A DNA stretch of 64,000 nucleotides from Paenibacillus sp. V4I7 (GCF_030817275.1 NZ_JAUSZD010000002.1:1178001-1242000); one strand, 5' to 3'. Numbered from the stretch's first letter, positions 23,823 to 32,667 are shown. Numbers and translations: made by a program. Notes: generated from the letters alone by a model not told the origin.

Positions 23823-24186
23823 ATGACTCTAGAAAAAAATAACCGGATTGTGGTCAGTTGATAATTTATATGCTCCAGGTGCCGTGGAAGACATATTAGT
23901 TGTTTTCCTGCCAAGTGGTGAAGGCTGGTTTCGACAAAAATTCTGATGTGATAATTCATGAAATTAAAGTGGAAGTTTCCGTCGAGTTTACCCCTCGAGG
24001 AGAATGAGGTTATTTCATTTTCTAAACCGTTGTGGGGTTCAGATTATAAATTTGCACTTGTACATAGAGATCTTGACTCGTGCTCTTGGGCTAACAAGTG
24101 GTCCAGCTCCGCGAATCGAGAAACGGGCTCTTCATATTTTCAGACCACACAAAAAGTGTTCCCAACGCACCAACCCTAAAATCTAG
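23823..24186 (+). pseudogene. Decayed gene of unknown small-protein family
   Basis: Fragments in different frames read as one protein: L-Y-A-P-G-A-V-E-D-I-L-V-V-F-L-P-S-G-E-G-W-F (about 23865-23930), F-D-K-N-S-D-V-I-I-H-E-I-K-V-E-V-S-V-E-F-T-P-R-G-E (23933-24005), then N-E-V-I-S-F-S-K-P-L-W-G-S-D-Y-K-F-A-L (24003-24060). At least two small indels separate them. I do not know the family. It is the last unit before the LysR pair. Confidence 0.6.
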
Positions 24187-24189
24187 TAA

Positions 24190-24578
24190 CCTTCACCTGA
24201 AATCTAGCGGATTTATTATCTGACAGGTTCTTTCATATAATGTTTGTAAAGTCCAGCAATCACCACGATCACGCTCATCACCACCAGCGGGTGAACACTC
24301 AGTACGGGAAGCACCAAGAGTAGCGGCCAGCAAGATGAATATAGGTGTATGGGCAATCGCCATGTTAAAGAAACCGAAGGACAAAACAAACCAGCAAATG
24401 CATAAGTGCGTCGGTGCTTTCCCGCCTTTATTTTTTGCTGATTTGCGAAACGGGCAAGGGGCATAGAGGTAGGGGGACGGGGGGCGCAGCACACCGCCGC
24501 CCTACCTCCATCACTCCGCTTCGCTCCGCTCGCTCGGTTGGACAGACGATTAATGATTGAATTGGTGGAAGTTTGCAT
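24190..24578 (-). pseudogene. Membrane-protein C-terminal remnant (minus strand)
   Basis: Two minus-strand frames together give a plausible end of a polytopic membrane protein: G-F-F-N-M-A-I-A-H-T-P-I-F-I-L-L-A-A-T-L-G-A-S (24310-24380) and then, in the neighbouring frame, V-L-P-V-L-S-V-H-P-L-V-V-M-S-V-I-V-V-I-A-G-L ending at 24216. A frameshift separates them, and upstream there is only GC-rich sequence with no start. It resembles the last helices of a transporter, but the family is uncertain. Confidence 0.4.
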
Positions 24579-24623
24579 TTGATCTTCACTTTCCTAATCT
24601 GGATTAACGAAGGGGGATACGCT

Positions 24624-25523
24624 GTGGAATTGCGCCAGCTTGAATATTTTATTCAAATTTGCAAATCAGGAAGTTTCACCAAAGCTAAAGAAGAATTAGG
24701 TGTGACTCAGCCTACACTAAGTCAGCAAATTCGGGTTTTGGAAGATGAGTATAATATTCAATTGTTCGATCGGGTAAGTAGGGGAGTTGAAGTAACGGAA
24801 GCGGGAAAAATTCTCTTGAATAAGGGCAACGCTATTATGAATCTTCTTGAGGAGGCGCGAAATGAAATAGATAGCCGAAACAATAAATCTAGAGAAACAA
24901 TTTCTATTGGATGTTGTCCTGCTGAACTTGAATATCTTGCTCCTTACTTTATGAGATTTCACCAAAAGTACCCGAATATTCTATTAAAAATTATCGATGC
25001 AGAGGATGCCGAGAATAAAGTTTTGGAACAAAGGGTAGACATTGGAATCATTGCATATCCGGTTTCTGATGCTTCGGTCATTTCGACTCATTTGTATAGA
25101 CAAGAAATGGCGCTATTGATTCACTCAGAACATCCTTTGGCCGATAAATCTTCGATTCCTTTTCAATCTTTGAAGCAAATGAATTCGATCATGTTCCGAG
25201 AACAAAACAAATCATTAATTGATATGTATTGTTTCTCTTGTGGGTTTACCTTGAAGTCGATTATAGAAACGTCCTCCACTTCAGTATTGATTCATTGGGT
25301 TCGTCATGGACTTGGAGCAGCTCTTATACCAACATCTTCGCTCGAAAGTCTAAGGGACGATTCTTTGCGTATTGTCAAATTAGAAGGCCATATTCCTTGT
25401 TGGGATATATCTCTTGTATATCTTAATTCCGTTACTATGAGGTCCACTGCACGCATATTCACTCAAGAGATGGATTCATATGTAAGAGAGGTTGAGGTGA
25501 ATCTTTCATGTTCAGGCAATTAG
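24624..25523 (+). CDS. LysR-family transcriptional regulator (first of tandem pair)
   Basis: 299 aa from GTG 24624, 7 bp after AGGGGGA. The N-terminal winged helix reads L-R-Q-L-E-Y-F-I-Q-I-C-K-S-G-S-F-T-K-A, T-Q-P-T-L-S-Q-Q-I-R-V-L-E-D-E, L-F-D-R-V-S-R-G-V, followed by a LysR effector domain (I-S-I-G-C-C at the start, D-I-G-I-I-A in the cleft). The effector is unknown. Its last 16 bp overlap the start of a second, clearly related LysR gene, so both are translated from one message. Confidence 0.9.
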   Translation: MELRQLEYFIQICKSGSFTKAKEELGVTQPTLSQQIRVLEDEYNIQLFDRVSRGVEVTEAGKILLNKGNAIMNLLEEARNEIDSRNNKSRETISIGCCPAELEYLAPYFMRFHQKYPNILLKIIDAEDAENKVLEQRVDIGIIAYPVSDASVISTHLYRQEMALLIHSEHPLADKSSIPFQSLKQMNSIMFREQNKSLIDMYCFSCGFTLKSIIETSSTSVLIHWVRHGLGAALIPTSSLESLRDDSLRIVKLEGHIPCWDISLVYLNSVTMRSTARIFTQEMDSYVREVEVNLSCSGN

Positions 25524-26368
25524 AATGTTTCATTCAAATTTGCAAAGAAGGAAGCTTTACTAAGGCTGCAGAAGTTTTAATGATTTCTCAACCTACTTTA
25601 AGTCAACAGATCCGCATTCTAGAGGTAGAAGTTGGAACCCCTTTGTTTGAGAGAGTTGGTAGAGGGGTAAAGATTACAGCTGACGGGGAAATACTTTACG
25701 AAAAAGCTCTTTCCGTGATGAGGCTCATTGAAGAATCGAAGAAAGAAACTTACGAGTTAAGCAATGCTCGGGCAAATAAACTTTCGATAGGCATTTCGCC
25801 CATGGACTTTTTTTGTTTAATACCCCGTTTTTTGAAATTCCATGAACAGTATCCTGACATTACATTAAAATTTGCCAGTACAGAAAATACATCACAGCAA
25901 TTATTGAATAGTAGTATCGATATTGGCATTACTGACAATTATGATCCAAACAAAGAAATTCATATGATGCACCTGTATAAAGAAGAACAAGCATTGGTCG
26001 TTTATGCGGATCATCCATGGGCAGATCGAACCTTTGTTTCTTTTCAAGAGCTAGAAGATTTAGAATCTTCCTTATTTGTTGGGGATATAAGTTTAATCGA
26101 GCATCTTCATACATTCAGCGCTAAAATCGCCAAATCCTTGCAATCAAAGTTTGAGTCAACTTCCACGGCAATTCTTCTTTCAATGGTACTGCAAAAGATG
26201 GGGGTAGCTATTTTACCTGCTTCTTTAATTGAAAACTTTTCTGGTCAGCAATTGAAAATGATTCGTCTCGTAGATCCAACGCCTGTTCGTGAGATCAAGC
26301 TTATTTTTAAAAAGTACCATTACAATAATCCTTCTGTTCAGAAATGTATCGATTTTTTTCTAGAATAA
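25508..26368 (+). CDS. LysR-family transcriptional regulator (second of tandem pair)
   Basis: 286 aa from ATG 25508, which lies inside the end of the upstream gene (translational coupling; GAGGTGA upstream). F-R-Q-L-E-C-F-I-Q-I-C-K-E-G-S-F-T-K-A-A-E and S-Q-P-T-L-S-Q-Q-I-R-I-L-E are nearly the same as in the first gene. The effector domain is more divergent (S-I-G-I-S-P-M-D, D-I-G-I-T-D-N). The pair clearly arose by duplication and might act as a heteromer. No target gene lies immediately next to them. Confidence 0.9.
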   Translation: MFRQLECFIQICKEGSFTKAAEVLMISQPTLSQQIRILEVEVGTPLFERVGRGVKITADGEILYEKALSVMRLIEESKKETYELSNARANKLSIGISPMDFFCLIPRFLKFHEQYPDITLKFASTENTSQQLLNSSIDIGITDNYDPNKEIHMMHLYKEEQALVVYADHPWADRTFVSFQELEDLESSLFVGDISLIEHLHTFSAKIAKSLQSKFESTSTAILLSMVLQKMGVAILPASLIENFSGQQLKMIRLVDPTPVREIKLIFKKYHYNNPSVQKCIDFFLE

Positions 26369-26585
26369 TCAGAAAAGTTGGCAGACTACGGCCAGAGGCT
26401 TAAACGCTTCCTAGATTTACCCTCCAACCCCTATTGAAACCTTTACCGAAAAAGAAAAGATACAATCGAGCGAAGCTTCGTGGATACCAAACAGCTCCGT
26501 AGGTTTATGTTGAATAGAATTAAACTAAGTTTATGAAAGGGCTGAGAGCAGCTTCTCACCCAGAGAAGGTTTATGCAACGGAGTT

Positions 26586-26645
26586 GAAAGACCTAAAAGA
26601 GAGCGGCTTTAAAAAGCTAGCTTTCCTGCAGGTCTTTTTCCTTAG
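26586..26645 (+). repeat. Duplicated hairpin element, copy A
   Basis: AAGACCTAAAAGAGAGCGGC, TTTAAAAAGC and TAGCTTTCCTGCAGGTCTTT: outer AGACCT/AGGTCT and inner AAAG/CTTT pairs with a T tail. The same element with a few changes is at 37473-37528. Probably a terminator copied to two places. Confidence 0.6.
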
Positions 26646-26835
26646 AAAGAGGCGGCAGGGAAGAGAGATAGATGCCAGTGTGCTGGAGATATAGATATTA
26701 GCTATACAATGTATAGAGAGGAAAGAATTGTTTTCCAATTTATTTTGCCCTATCATAGGAACCAAGTAAATATTTTTCATATAAATAATCTAAAATTAAA
26801 AGAAGAAGTGTCGTACAAGACGAGTACCGTAATGA

Positions 26836-26964
26836 AAACGGCAGGAATACATCATATTATACTTCGATAATGAAGCAGGGAGCCCTGAAACTATTATTAC
26901 CACATACATCGTACCGTAGGCGCACTTGATATTTGGAGAGAGCGTCTTACAACGCTGGAGATTA
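26836..26964 (+). pseudogene. Ring-cleaving dioxygenase (VOC) relic
   Basis: Frame pieces read G-I-H-H-I, then Y-F-D-N-E-A-G-S-P-E-T-I-I-T, then T-T-Y-I-V-P, then G-A-L-D-I-W-R-E-R-L. They match in order G-I-H-H-I, Y-F-G-N-E-S-G-R-P-G-T-I-I-T, T-T-Y-V-V-P and G-A-L-D-F-W-K-E-R-L of the intact dioxygenase at 41106, with the segments between deleted and frames broken. Confidence 0.65.
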
Positions 26965-26994
26965 TGAATCATAACTAGAACATCATAGCTAACG

Positions 26995-27045
26995 AAAGCG
27001 AGCCAAGACGAAGGAATATTTCCTTGTCGTGCTCGCTTATTCGCG
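26995..27045. terminator. Long hairpin terminator
   Basis: GCGAGC-CA-AGACGAAGG pairs with CCTTGTCGTGCTCGC around AATATTT (18-bp imperfect stem) with T/A-rich flanks. Confidence 0.65.
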
Positions 27046-27232
27046 TTGTCACCATAGGAAACCTGAAAAATAGTAACCCTATATATAATGTGAGATCTTT
27101 CCTTTGCTTGCAATAACCTTTATACTAGCAGTAAATTGAGGCTTCTGAACAGCGTAAGCCTGCTTACATTGCGAATATATTAAAATAATAGAGTATAAAG
27201 TTCACCACTGCACAGACTAAGGAGAATTATGA

Positions 27233-28918
27233 ATGGATAAAATGCGTAAATCAGCAATGCTGTTACTAGCTCTGATGATGTGTTGGACGTTAGCAGCTTG
27301 TTCTGGGAACACTGGCACTGCTGAGGATCATACGAACTCGAACACCAATCTTATAAAGGCAGATGCTTCTCAAAAGAAGCCTTCTCCGGATGAGCCTGCC
27401 TGGAAGCTGGACACGACACCGATTACGTTTGACTGGTATATCAATTTCGATTGGTTCAACAGCAAGTGGGGAGGCAACGTCGTTTCCGATTATATAACGA
27501 AGAAGACGGGTGTCAGCTTGAACTTTCTCGTGCCTGCTGGCGACGCCAGCGAGAAACTCAACACGATGATGGCAGCAAGGTCGCTCCCTGACTTCATCAC
27601 GCTAGGCTGGTACGAGGATGCCGTGTTGAAGATGATCAAGGGAGATATGGTGCTTCCATTGAATGAGCTAGCGGATCAGTATGATCCTTATTTCTTTAAA
27701 GTCGCAGACCCCGCAAAGCTTATTTGGTATACACAGGCTGACGGCAATGTGTATGGCTACCCGAATGCATCTTCATCCCCTGCGGATTATCGAAAATATG
27801 GTCAGCTTTTTACATCTAATCAGACCTTTGTTGTTCGGAAAGACATGTATGAAGCACTCGGGAAGCCGGATATGAGCACGCCGAAAGGGTTTCTCGGCGC
27901 GCTGAAGGCTGCGAAGGAGAAGTTTCCGGAAGTGAACGGCCAGCCGCTCATTCCGATCGGCCTGCATGAATTTACGGAAACCGGTAACTATTCGCTGGAA
28001 GAGTATCTTCAGAACTTCCTAGCAATTCCGCAGCAGAAAAACGGCAAACTGTACGACCGTCGAAGCGATCCAACCTATCAGAAATGGCTGAAGGTGTTCC
28101 GCCAAGCGAATGAGGACGGGCTGATGCCGACAGATGTATATATTGATGAAAAACGACTGGAAAAGGATGAAAAAATATCGCAAGGGCGCTATTTTGCCAT
28201 GCTGTATCAGTGGTCTGATTTTTTAGAGATTAACCAAGCGTTGTATCAGAAGGACCCGAATAAGATGTATATCGCGATTGATGGCCCGGCGAATGATGCG
28301 CATGATGCGCCAACACTTGCAGGAAGTGGCGTCTCCGGTTGGACGGTGACGCTCATCTCGAAGAACGTCAAGGATAAGAAGCGGGCAATTGCCTTCCTCA
28401 GCTATTTGCTCAGCGAAGAGGGAAACAAGGATCTGTTCTTAGGAGAGAAGGGCGTTACCTACGATACGATAGACGGCAAAGATCAGTTCCTGCCGGAGGT
28501 CTTGCATCTGCTCAACACCGACCGCCAAGCATTCGATAGCAAATATGGCGGTTCTTATATGTACTGGATGCTAATGAATACGAATATGAGACTAGCATGG
28601 ATAACGGGGATGGATGCTGAGCCTGCCAAACAAATTGCCGATTGGACGAGGGGCAAGACGATCAGCATGACCGAGTTCGAAAATCTGGATCCGGACCCGA
28701 CGACGAAGGAAGGTATTGCGGAAGGCAGAAACACGCGGCTCTGGGCCGAGACGTTGCCGAAGCTGCTGATGTCTAAGTCGGATGCTGAATTCGATCAGCT
28801 GTTCACCGAATTCATGAACAACATTACCGAGGATCCCGAGTATGAAGCCATCGTAGCTAGCCGCCAAGCAGCCTATGAACGAAATGTACAGAAGCTGAAG
28901 TCGTCGCTCAATCAATAG
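27233..28918 (+). CDS. LplA-type extracellular solute-binding lipoprotein
   Basis: 561 aa from ATG 27233, nine bases after AAGGAG. Lipoprotein signal with lipobox L-A-A-C (C23). Then W-K-L-D-T-T-P-I-T-F-D-W-Y-I-N and a long two-lobed body of the family-1 solute-binding type used by Paenibacillus lplABC-like oligosaccharide transporters. Length is typical (500-560 aa). The next two genes are a YesM-type kinase and a YesN-type regulator, but no permease genes follow, so it may deliver ligand to permeases encoded elsewhere or present ligand to the kinase. Confidence 0.9.
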   Translation: MDKMRKSAMLLLALMMCWTLAACSGNTGTAEDHTNSNTNLIKADASQKKPSPDEPAWKLDTTPITFDWYINFDWFNSKWGGNVVSDYITKKTGVSLNFLVPAGDASEKLNTMMAARSLPDFITLGWYEDAVLKMIKGDMVLPLNELADQYDPYFFKVADPAKLIWYTQADGNVYGYPNASSSPADYRKYGQLFTSNQTFVVRKDMYEALGKPDMSTPKGFLGALKAAKEKFPEVNGQPLIPIGLHEFTETGNYSLEEYLQNFLAIPQQKNGKLYDRRSDPTYQKWLKVFRQANEDGLMPTDVYIDEKRLEKDEKISQGRYFAMLYQWSDFLEINQALYQKDPNKMYIAIDGPANDAHDAPTLAGSGVSGWTVTLISKNVKDKKRAIAFLSYLLSEEGNKDLFLGEKGVTYDTIDGKDQFLPEVLHLLNTDRQAFDSKYGGSYMYWMLMNTNMRLAWITGMDAEPAKQIADWTRGKTISMTEFENLDPDPTTKEGIAEGRNTRLWAETLPKLLMSKSDAEFDQLFTEFMNNITEDPEYEAIVASRQAAYERNVQKLKSSLNQ

Positions 28919-28941
28919 TTCTATAGAGGAAGCAGCAGGAT

Positions 28942-30855
28942 GTGAAACAGGAGATGGGATTCGCGGAAATCCGTTGGTTATTGGGGATACATGTATTTAC
29001 GTTTAAACTTTCGCTTCAAGTCAAACTGATTCTGTCATTTGTGTTCGTTATCTTCATACCGGTTGTTCTATTCTCCTGGTATACGCTCAAAGAGGAGTCC
29101 GCCAAGGCAATGGAAGAATTAACGAAGAATAGCGAAAAAGTGCTAGCAGTCGAGAAGATAAACATTGAGAATAACATGGAGTTGATGGGATGGACCGGTC
29201 AGCTTGCGTTATCCAATCGGGAAATGAACAATTATCTACAAATTGAACAAATTCAGGATACAGCACGTGTTCTTCATATTAAGAAAGATGTTGTCAACAG
29301 CTTTCAATATTTTCTGTTTAACAATCCACGAATTGCGAATGTCCGGTTGTTCACGGACAACCTTTATGTGAATGAGATTTGGCCAGTCATCCTACAGGAA
29401 TCACGTATTCAGGACAAGCTTTGGCATGATGAGGTGATGAAGCAGAGCGGTATGCCCTGGTGGGAGATACAGGAGAACTTCGTCCTCACCGGTGCGCCAT
29501 CCGAACCATCGCCGAATGAGCCCTTCATGACGTACTTGCAGGAATTCAAATATTCGGACAACAAAACACATAACGGGATTCTAGAGATATCGATGAAGCT
29601 GTCGAATTTCTTCTCTCGAACGTTCAGCAGTGTGCAGGACACGGACTCCCAGCTGATCGTAGTAGCAAAGAGCGGACAGGTATTCAGCTTGAAGGCTTCA
29701 CCTGTGTTCGAGCAGCACAGCGCGGAGCAATTGATGAACAGCGTGAAACTGACGAATAATACAGATCACGAGTCGGTACAGTTCAAGGTTAATGGGCAGT
29801 CCTACTTGGCGATTCAGAGCTATATTCCATCGATCCACGTACATCTGGTCAATATGGTTAGTCTTGCGGACACGATAGAAGGCATTCACCATTCGAGAGT
29901 TCGTTATATTGTACTCATCTCGTTACTAGTGGCATTTCTCGTACTGCTGTCTTACTCGATGCAGGCGATGATTTTGCGCAGGCTTAAGGCGTTAAGAGAA
30001 TCGATGGAACAGGTAAGAAGCGGTAACTTCGACGTCGAGCTGCCGCCGATAACCGGTACCGATGAGGTAGGAGAGCTGGGCTTGCATTACCGTAAGCTCA
30101 TTCTGAAGATTAACGAGCTCATTCAAGAGCAGGCAGTTAGGCAGGCGGCAGGCAAAGAAGCCGAGCTTCGGGCGCTGAAGAACCAGATAGATTCCCACTT
30201 CCTCTACAATACGCTGGAGAACGTCAAGATGCTGGCGGAGATTGAAGGGCAGTACCTTATATCGGACATAATGACCTCGCTAGGCGGTATGATGCGGTAT
30301 TCGATGGAATGGAAGCGGGATCACGTGATGCTCAGCGATGAGATTCAGCAGGTCCAGCATTATGTATCCGTCATGAACATCCGTTATGATGGAAGACTTG
30401 ATCTCCGATTGTCGATTGCACCGGAATGCCTCAAGCAGGAATCGCTCAAAATGTCACTGCAGCCCGCAGTCGAGAATGCAATCAAGCATGGGATGAGCCG
30501 CATGCATTCCAGCGACGGAAATCTTGTCATTACGATCTCTGCCGTCCGGCGTGATCAAGCTTGTGTCATAGAGATCACTGACAGCGGCTGCGGCATACCG
30601 GAAGAGAAGCTGGGCTTATTGAATCGAATGCTACGAATGGAAGAGTCCGCTTACCAGGATGTCCGGCAATTAGTCGTTCGCAAGGATAATCAGGACAGCA
30701 ATGGAATCGGTCTGCGTAATGTGGACCAACGCTTAGTGATGAGCTATGGGACGGAATATGGGATTCAGATCGAGAGTCAGGAAGGAAGCTATACACGCAT
30801 AATCATGACTTTGCCGTATCGGGTCATGGGAGGGGGATTAGACATCTATGATTAG
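28942..30855 (+). CDS. YesM-type sensor histidine kinase
   Basis: 637 aa from GTG 28942. Membrane helices at about residues 28-50 and 315-340 enclose a large external sensor domain (dCache-like by position). HAMP (L-R-R-L-K-A-L-R-E-S-M-E-Q-V) follows, then the His_kinase domain with phospho-acceptor H419 in D-S-H-F-L-Y-N-T-L-E-N, N box A-V-E-N-A-I-K-H-G-M, and G boxes D-S-G-C-G-I-P and G-I-G-L-R-N-V. It is downstream of the binding protein (23-bp gap) and its end overlaps the regulator gene by 8 bp. Likely partner of that regulator. Confidence 0.93.
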   Translation: MKQEMGFAEIRWLLGIHVFTFKLSLQVKLILSFVFVIFIPVVLFSWYTLKEESAKAMEELTKNSEKVLAVEKINIENNMELMGWTGQLALSNREMNNYLQIEQIQDTARVLHIKKDVVNSFQYFLFNNPRIANVRLFTDNLYVNEIWPVILQESRIQDKLWHDEVMKQSGMPWWEIQENFVLTGAPSEPSPNEPFMTYLQEFKYSDNKTHNGILEISMKLSNFFSRTFSSVQDTDSQLIVVAKSGQVFSLKASPVFEQHSAEQLMNSVKLTNNTDHESVQFKVNGQSYLAIQSYIPSIHVHLVNMVSLADTIEGIHHSRVRYIVLISLLVAFLVLLSYSMQAMILRRLKALRESMEQVRSGNFDVELPPITGTDEVGELGLHYRKLILKINELIQEQAVRQAAGKEAELRALKNQIDSHFLYNTLENVKMLAEIEGQYLISDIMTSLGGMMRYSMEWKRDHVMLSDEIQQVQHYVSVMNIRYDGRLDLRLSIAPECLKQESLKMSLQPAVENAIKHGMSRMHSSDGNLVITISAVRRDQACVIEITDSGCGIPEEKLGLLNRMLRMEESAYQDVRQLVVRKDNQDSNGIGLRNVDQRLVMSYGTEYGIQIESQEGSYTRIIMTLPYRVMGGGLDIYD

Positions 30856-32410
30856 CTTGCTGATCGTCGACGACGAGAAGATCATTCGGAGGGGCTTGCA
30901 ATCGGTGATTGAGAGGCAGTTTCCTAATCTGTTCAACTACCGATTTGCCGAGAATGGACAAGAGGCACTGGAGCTGCTTAGCCAGGAGCCTGCGGATATT
31001 ATGTTCACAGATATCCGAATGCCAATTATGGATGGGATCGAACTGCTCGAGCAACTGCAAGAGCATCCCGTAAGGCCCGAGATTGTACTGCTTTCTGGCT
31101 ATAATCAGTTCGTATATGCGCAGAAAGCGATTCGCTATGCTGTGAAGGATTATCTCGTGAAGCCTGTGATACGGGAGGAGTTGTTTGCCGTCCTGGAGCG
31201 ATTAATGCGGGATATAAGGATGAGAGAAGAGCGAGCAGACAAAGCGGGCGAAGATGCCAACCTTGTTGCTGCCGAGCTAGTTACCCAGCATTTGACCCAG
31301 AAGGATGTGGGTGAGGCGATAACACAGAACAAGCTGGAGCAGGCCGGCTTTAGCTGGTTGGATGCAGGATATACGCTGGGTTTGCTTACGCGACGCGGTG
31401 GAGGATCACAGAATAGCAGTACGGATACTGCTTCTTTCAGGAATCAAATCGCTGATCTGTTACAAGGGCATATGGATTGGATGCTCACGCGTGATGGAGA
31501 AGGCGGAACGATTATGATCGCACGCGATCCGGTTATGTTCTACCAGTTGGCGGAACGGTGGAGGTTGAGTGTATATGAGTCGCAGTTGCGAATCGCGATT
31601 AGCGAGTCTGTTCAAGGGATAGAGCAGATAAGGTGGGCATACAGTCAAGCGAAGCAAACCTTGAAATACAGTATTGTGCTTCCAGAACTCGATGTGCTGG
31701 ACTACACCCTCATAAGTGAGCGCAATGAGCGGAATGTCGTTCCTGTTGAGTTGATTCAACGATTATCGAATCTGATGGGAATGGGACGCGGGAACGAAAT
31801 GAAGCAGCTTCTCGATCAAATTCTAGATGTTCGTATCATTAGCTGCTGTGAAATCGGCTACCTGGAACGGATCAGCCAGCTGCTCAATGAAGAGTTGTTC
31901 GACAAGGTGTTCCGCATCTACGGAAATAGAGTGCTCGGCCTATTAAGTCTGTACGCCTCTGTTGGCCATATCGGGAATTTCGATCGATTTGAACATTATT
32001 ATGCAGTTGTTGAGCAGCTTCTCGATAGTCTGGATCGGTTCATCCAAGATCGGAGAGAGCAAGCGCCTACGGAGCAAAATACGATGCAAAAAGTTCTCGC
32101 TTACTTGGAGACGCATTATGCTGACGATTTGAACATGGCGGTCGTGTCCAACCATTTCTCACTCAATTACTCGTATTTCAGCCAAGCCTTCCAAGAATAT
32201 TACGGTGAGAGTTTCTCGAACTATGTTCGCCGGTTAAGGCTGGACAAGGCGAAGGAGCTGCTGGTACACTCCGATTTGAAGGTGTACGAAATCAGTGATC
32301 AGGTTGGATTCGAAAATGTGAAGCATTTTACGAGAATATTCAAGGATACCGAAGGCATCACAGCGCTGGAATACCGAAGCCAGCGAAGACTGTTTGAAAC
32401 CCAAGTATGA
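30848..32410 (+). CDS. YesN-type response regulator, AraC family
   Basis: 520 aa from ATG 30848, overlapping the kinase end; GGGAGGGGG lies upstream. Receiver domain with D8/D9, phospho-acceptor D55 (T-D-I-R-M-P-I-M-D-G) and K-P pair (L-V-K-P). C-terminal AraC domain from about residue 415 (V-S-N-H-F-S-L-N-Y-S-Y-F-S-Q-A-F and V-G-F-E-N-V-K-H-F-T-R-I-F-K). Expected to activate the upstream binding-protein operon when phosphorylated. Remnants of a transposase ORF follow at once on the opposite strand. Confidence 0.93.
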   Translation: MISLLIVDDEKIIRRGLQSVIERQFPNLFNYRFAENGQEALELLSQEPADIMFTDIRMPIMDGIELLEQLQEHPVRPEIVLLSGYNQFVYAQKAIRYAVKDYLVKPVIREELFAVLERLMRDIRMREERADKAGEDANLVAAELVTQHLTQKDVGEAITQNKLEQAGFSWLDAGYTLGLLTRRGGGSQNSSTDTASFRNQIADLLQGHMDWMLTRDGEGGTIMIARDPVMFYQLAERWRLSVYESQLRIAISESVQGIEQIRWAYSQAKQTLKYSIVLPELDVLDYTLISERNERNVVPVELIQRLSNLMGMGRGNEMKQLLDQILDVRIISCCEIGYLERISQLLNEELFDKVFRIYGNRVLGLLSLYASVGHIGNFDRFEHYYAVVEQLLDSLDRFIQDRREQAPTEQNTMQKVLAYLETHYADDLNMAVVSNHFSLNYSYFSQAFQEYYGESFSNYVRRLRLDKAKELLVHSDLKVYEISDQVGFENVKHFTRIFKDTEGITALEYRSQRRLFETQV

Positions 32411-32419
32411 TGGCATCCA

Positions 32420-32641
32420 GGTTAAAGCAGCCCGAATAAAGATCTCAGAAGGCGTCTGATCCTCTGCGTAGGCTTTTACTGCTGCCAACTTAAATGCAGG
32501 TGTGTACGTAATGGCCGTCTCGGACACATGCTGTACGTTGGGGGTTGCCTCCAACTTTCCCATTTGCTCTACTGTAAATACGCTCGTTTCAACTTCCCCA
32601 TCTTCGTCTCGCTCCTCATCCATACCTAGATTAAAAAACAA
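32420..32641 (-). pseudogene. IS3-family transposase OrfA-like N-terminal fragment
   Basis: On the minus strand 32623 down to about 32430 encodes V-F-T-V-E-Q-M-G-K-L-E-A-T-P-N-V-Q-H-V-S-E-T-A-I-T-Y and F-K-L-A-A-V-K-A-Y-A-E-D-Q-T-P-S-E-I-F-I. This is like the helix-turn-helix start of IS150/IS3-type first ORFs (pattern: I-T-Y-x-x-x-F-K-x-x-A-V-K-x-Y...G-x-T-P-x-E-I-F). It then runs into unrelated sequence antisense to the response regulator. Only the first 60-70 residues remain. Confidence 0.6.
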
Positions 32642-32642
32642 A

Positions 32643-32667
32643 TGACCACAAGAGGGTCACTTTTTTC
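32643..32667 (+). terminator. Hairpin with T tail
   Basis: TGACCACAAGAGGGTCACTTTTTT: a short TGACC/GGGTCA stem followed by six T. Confidence 0.55.

Larger units (their letters stand above)
26369..27232. other. Gene-free stretch with hairpins and a dioxygenase relic
   Basis: No intact gene. It holds a 55-bp hairpin sequence (26586-26645) also present at 37473-37528, a relic of a ring-cleaving dioxygenase gene (26836-26964), a long terminator (26995-27045) and AT-rich sequence before the next operon, which should contain its promoter. Confidence 0.6.

Noticed and set aside
3832..24186. Interpretation of the repeat family as a CRISPR array
   Set aside because: Copies are 75-100 bp, diverged, separated by whole genes of varying length, and no cas-like genes are visible.
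3832..24186. Interpretation of the repeats as canonical integron attC sites
   Set aside because: The terminal motifs are direct (CTAACG and TAACGGG) instead of RYYYAAC pairing with GTTRRRY across the site, and no integron integrase is in the window. The cassette-like layout is kept as a finding.
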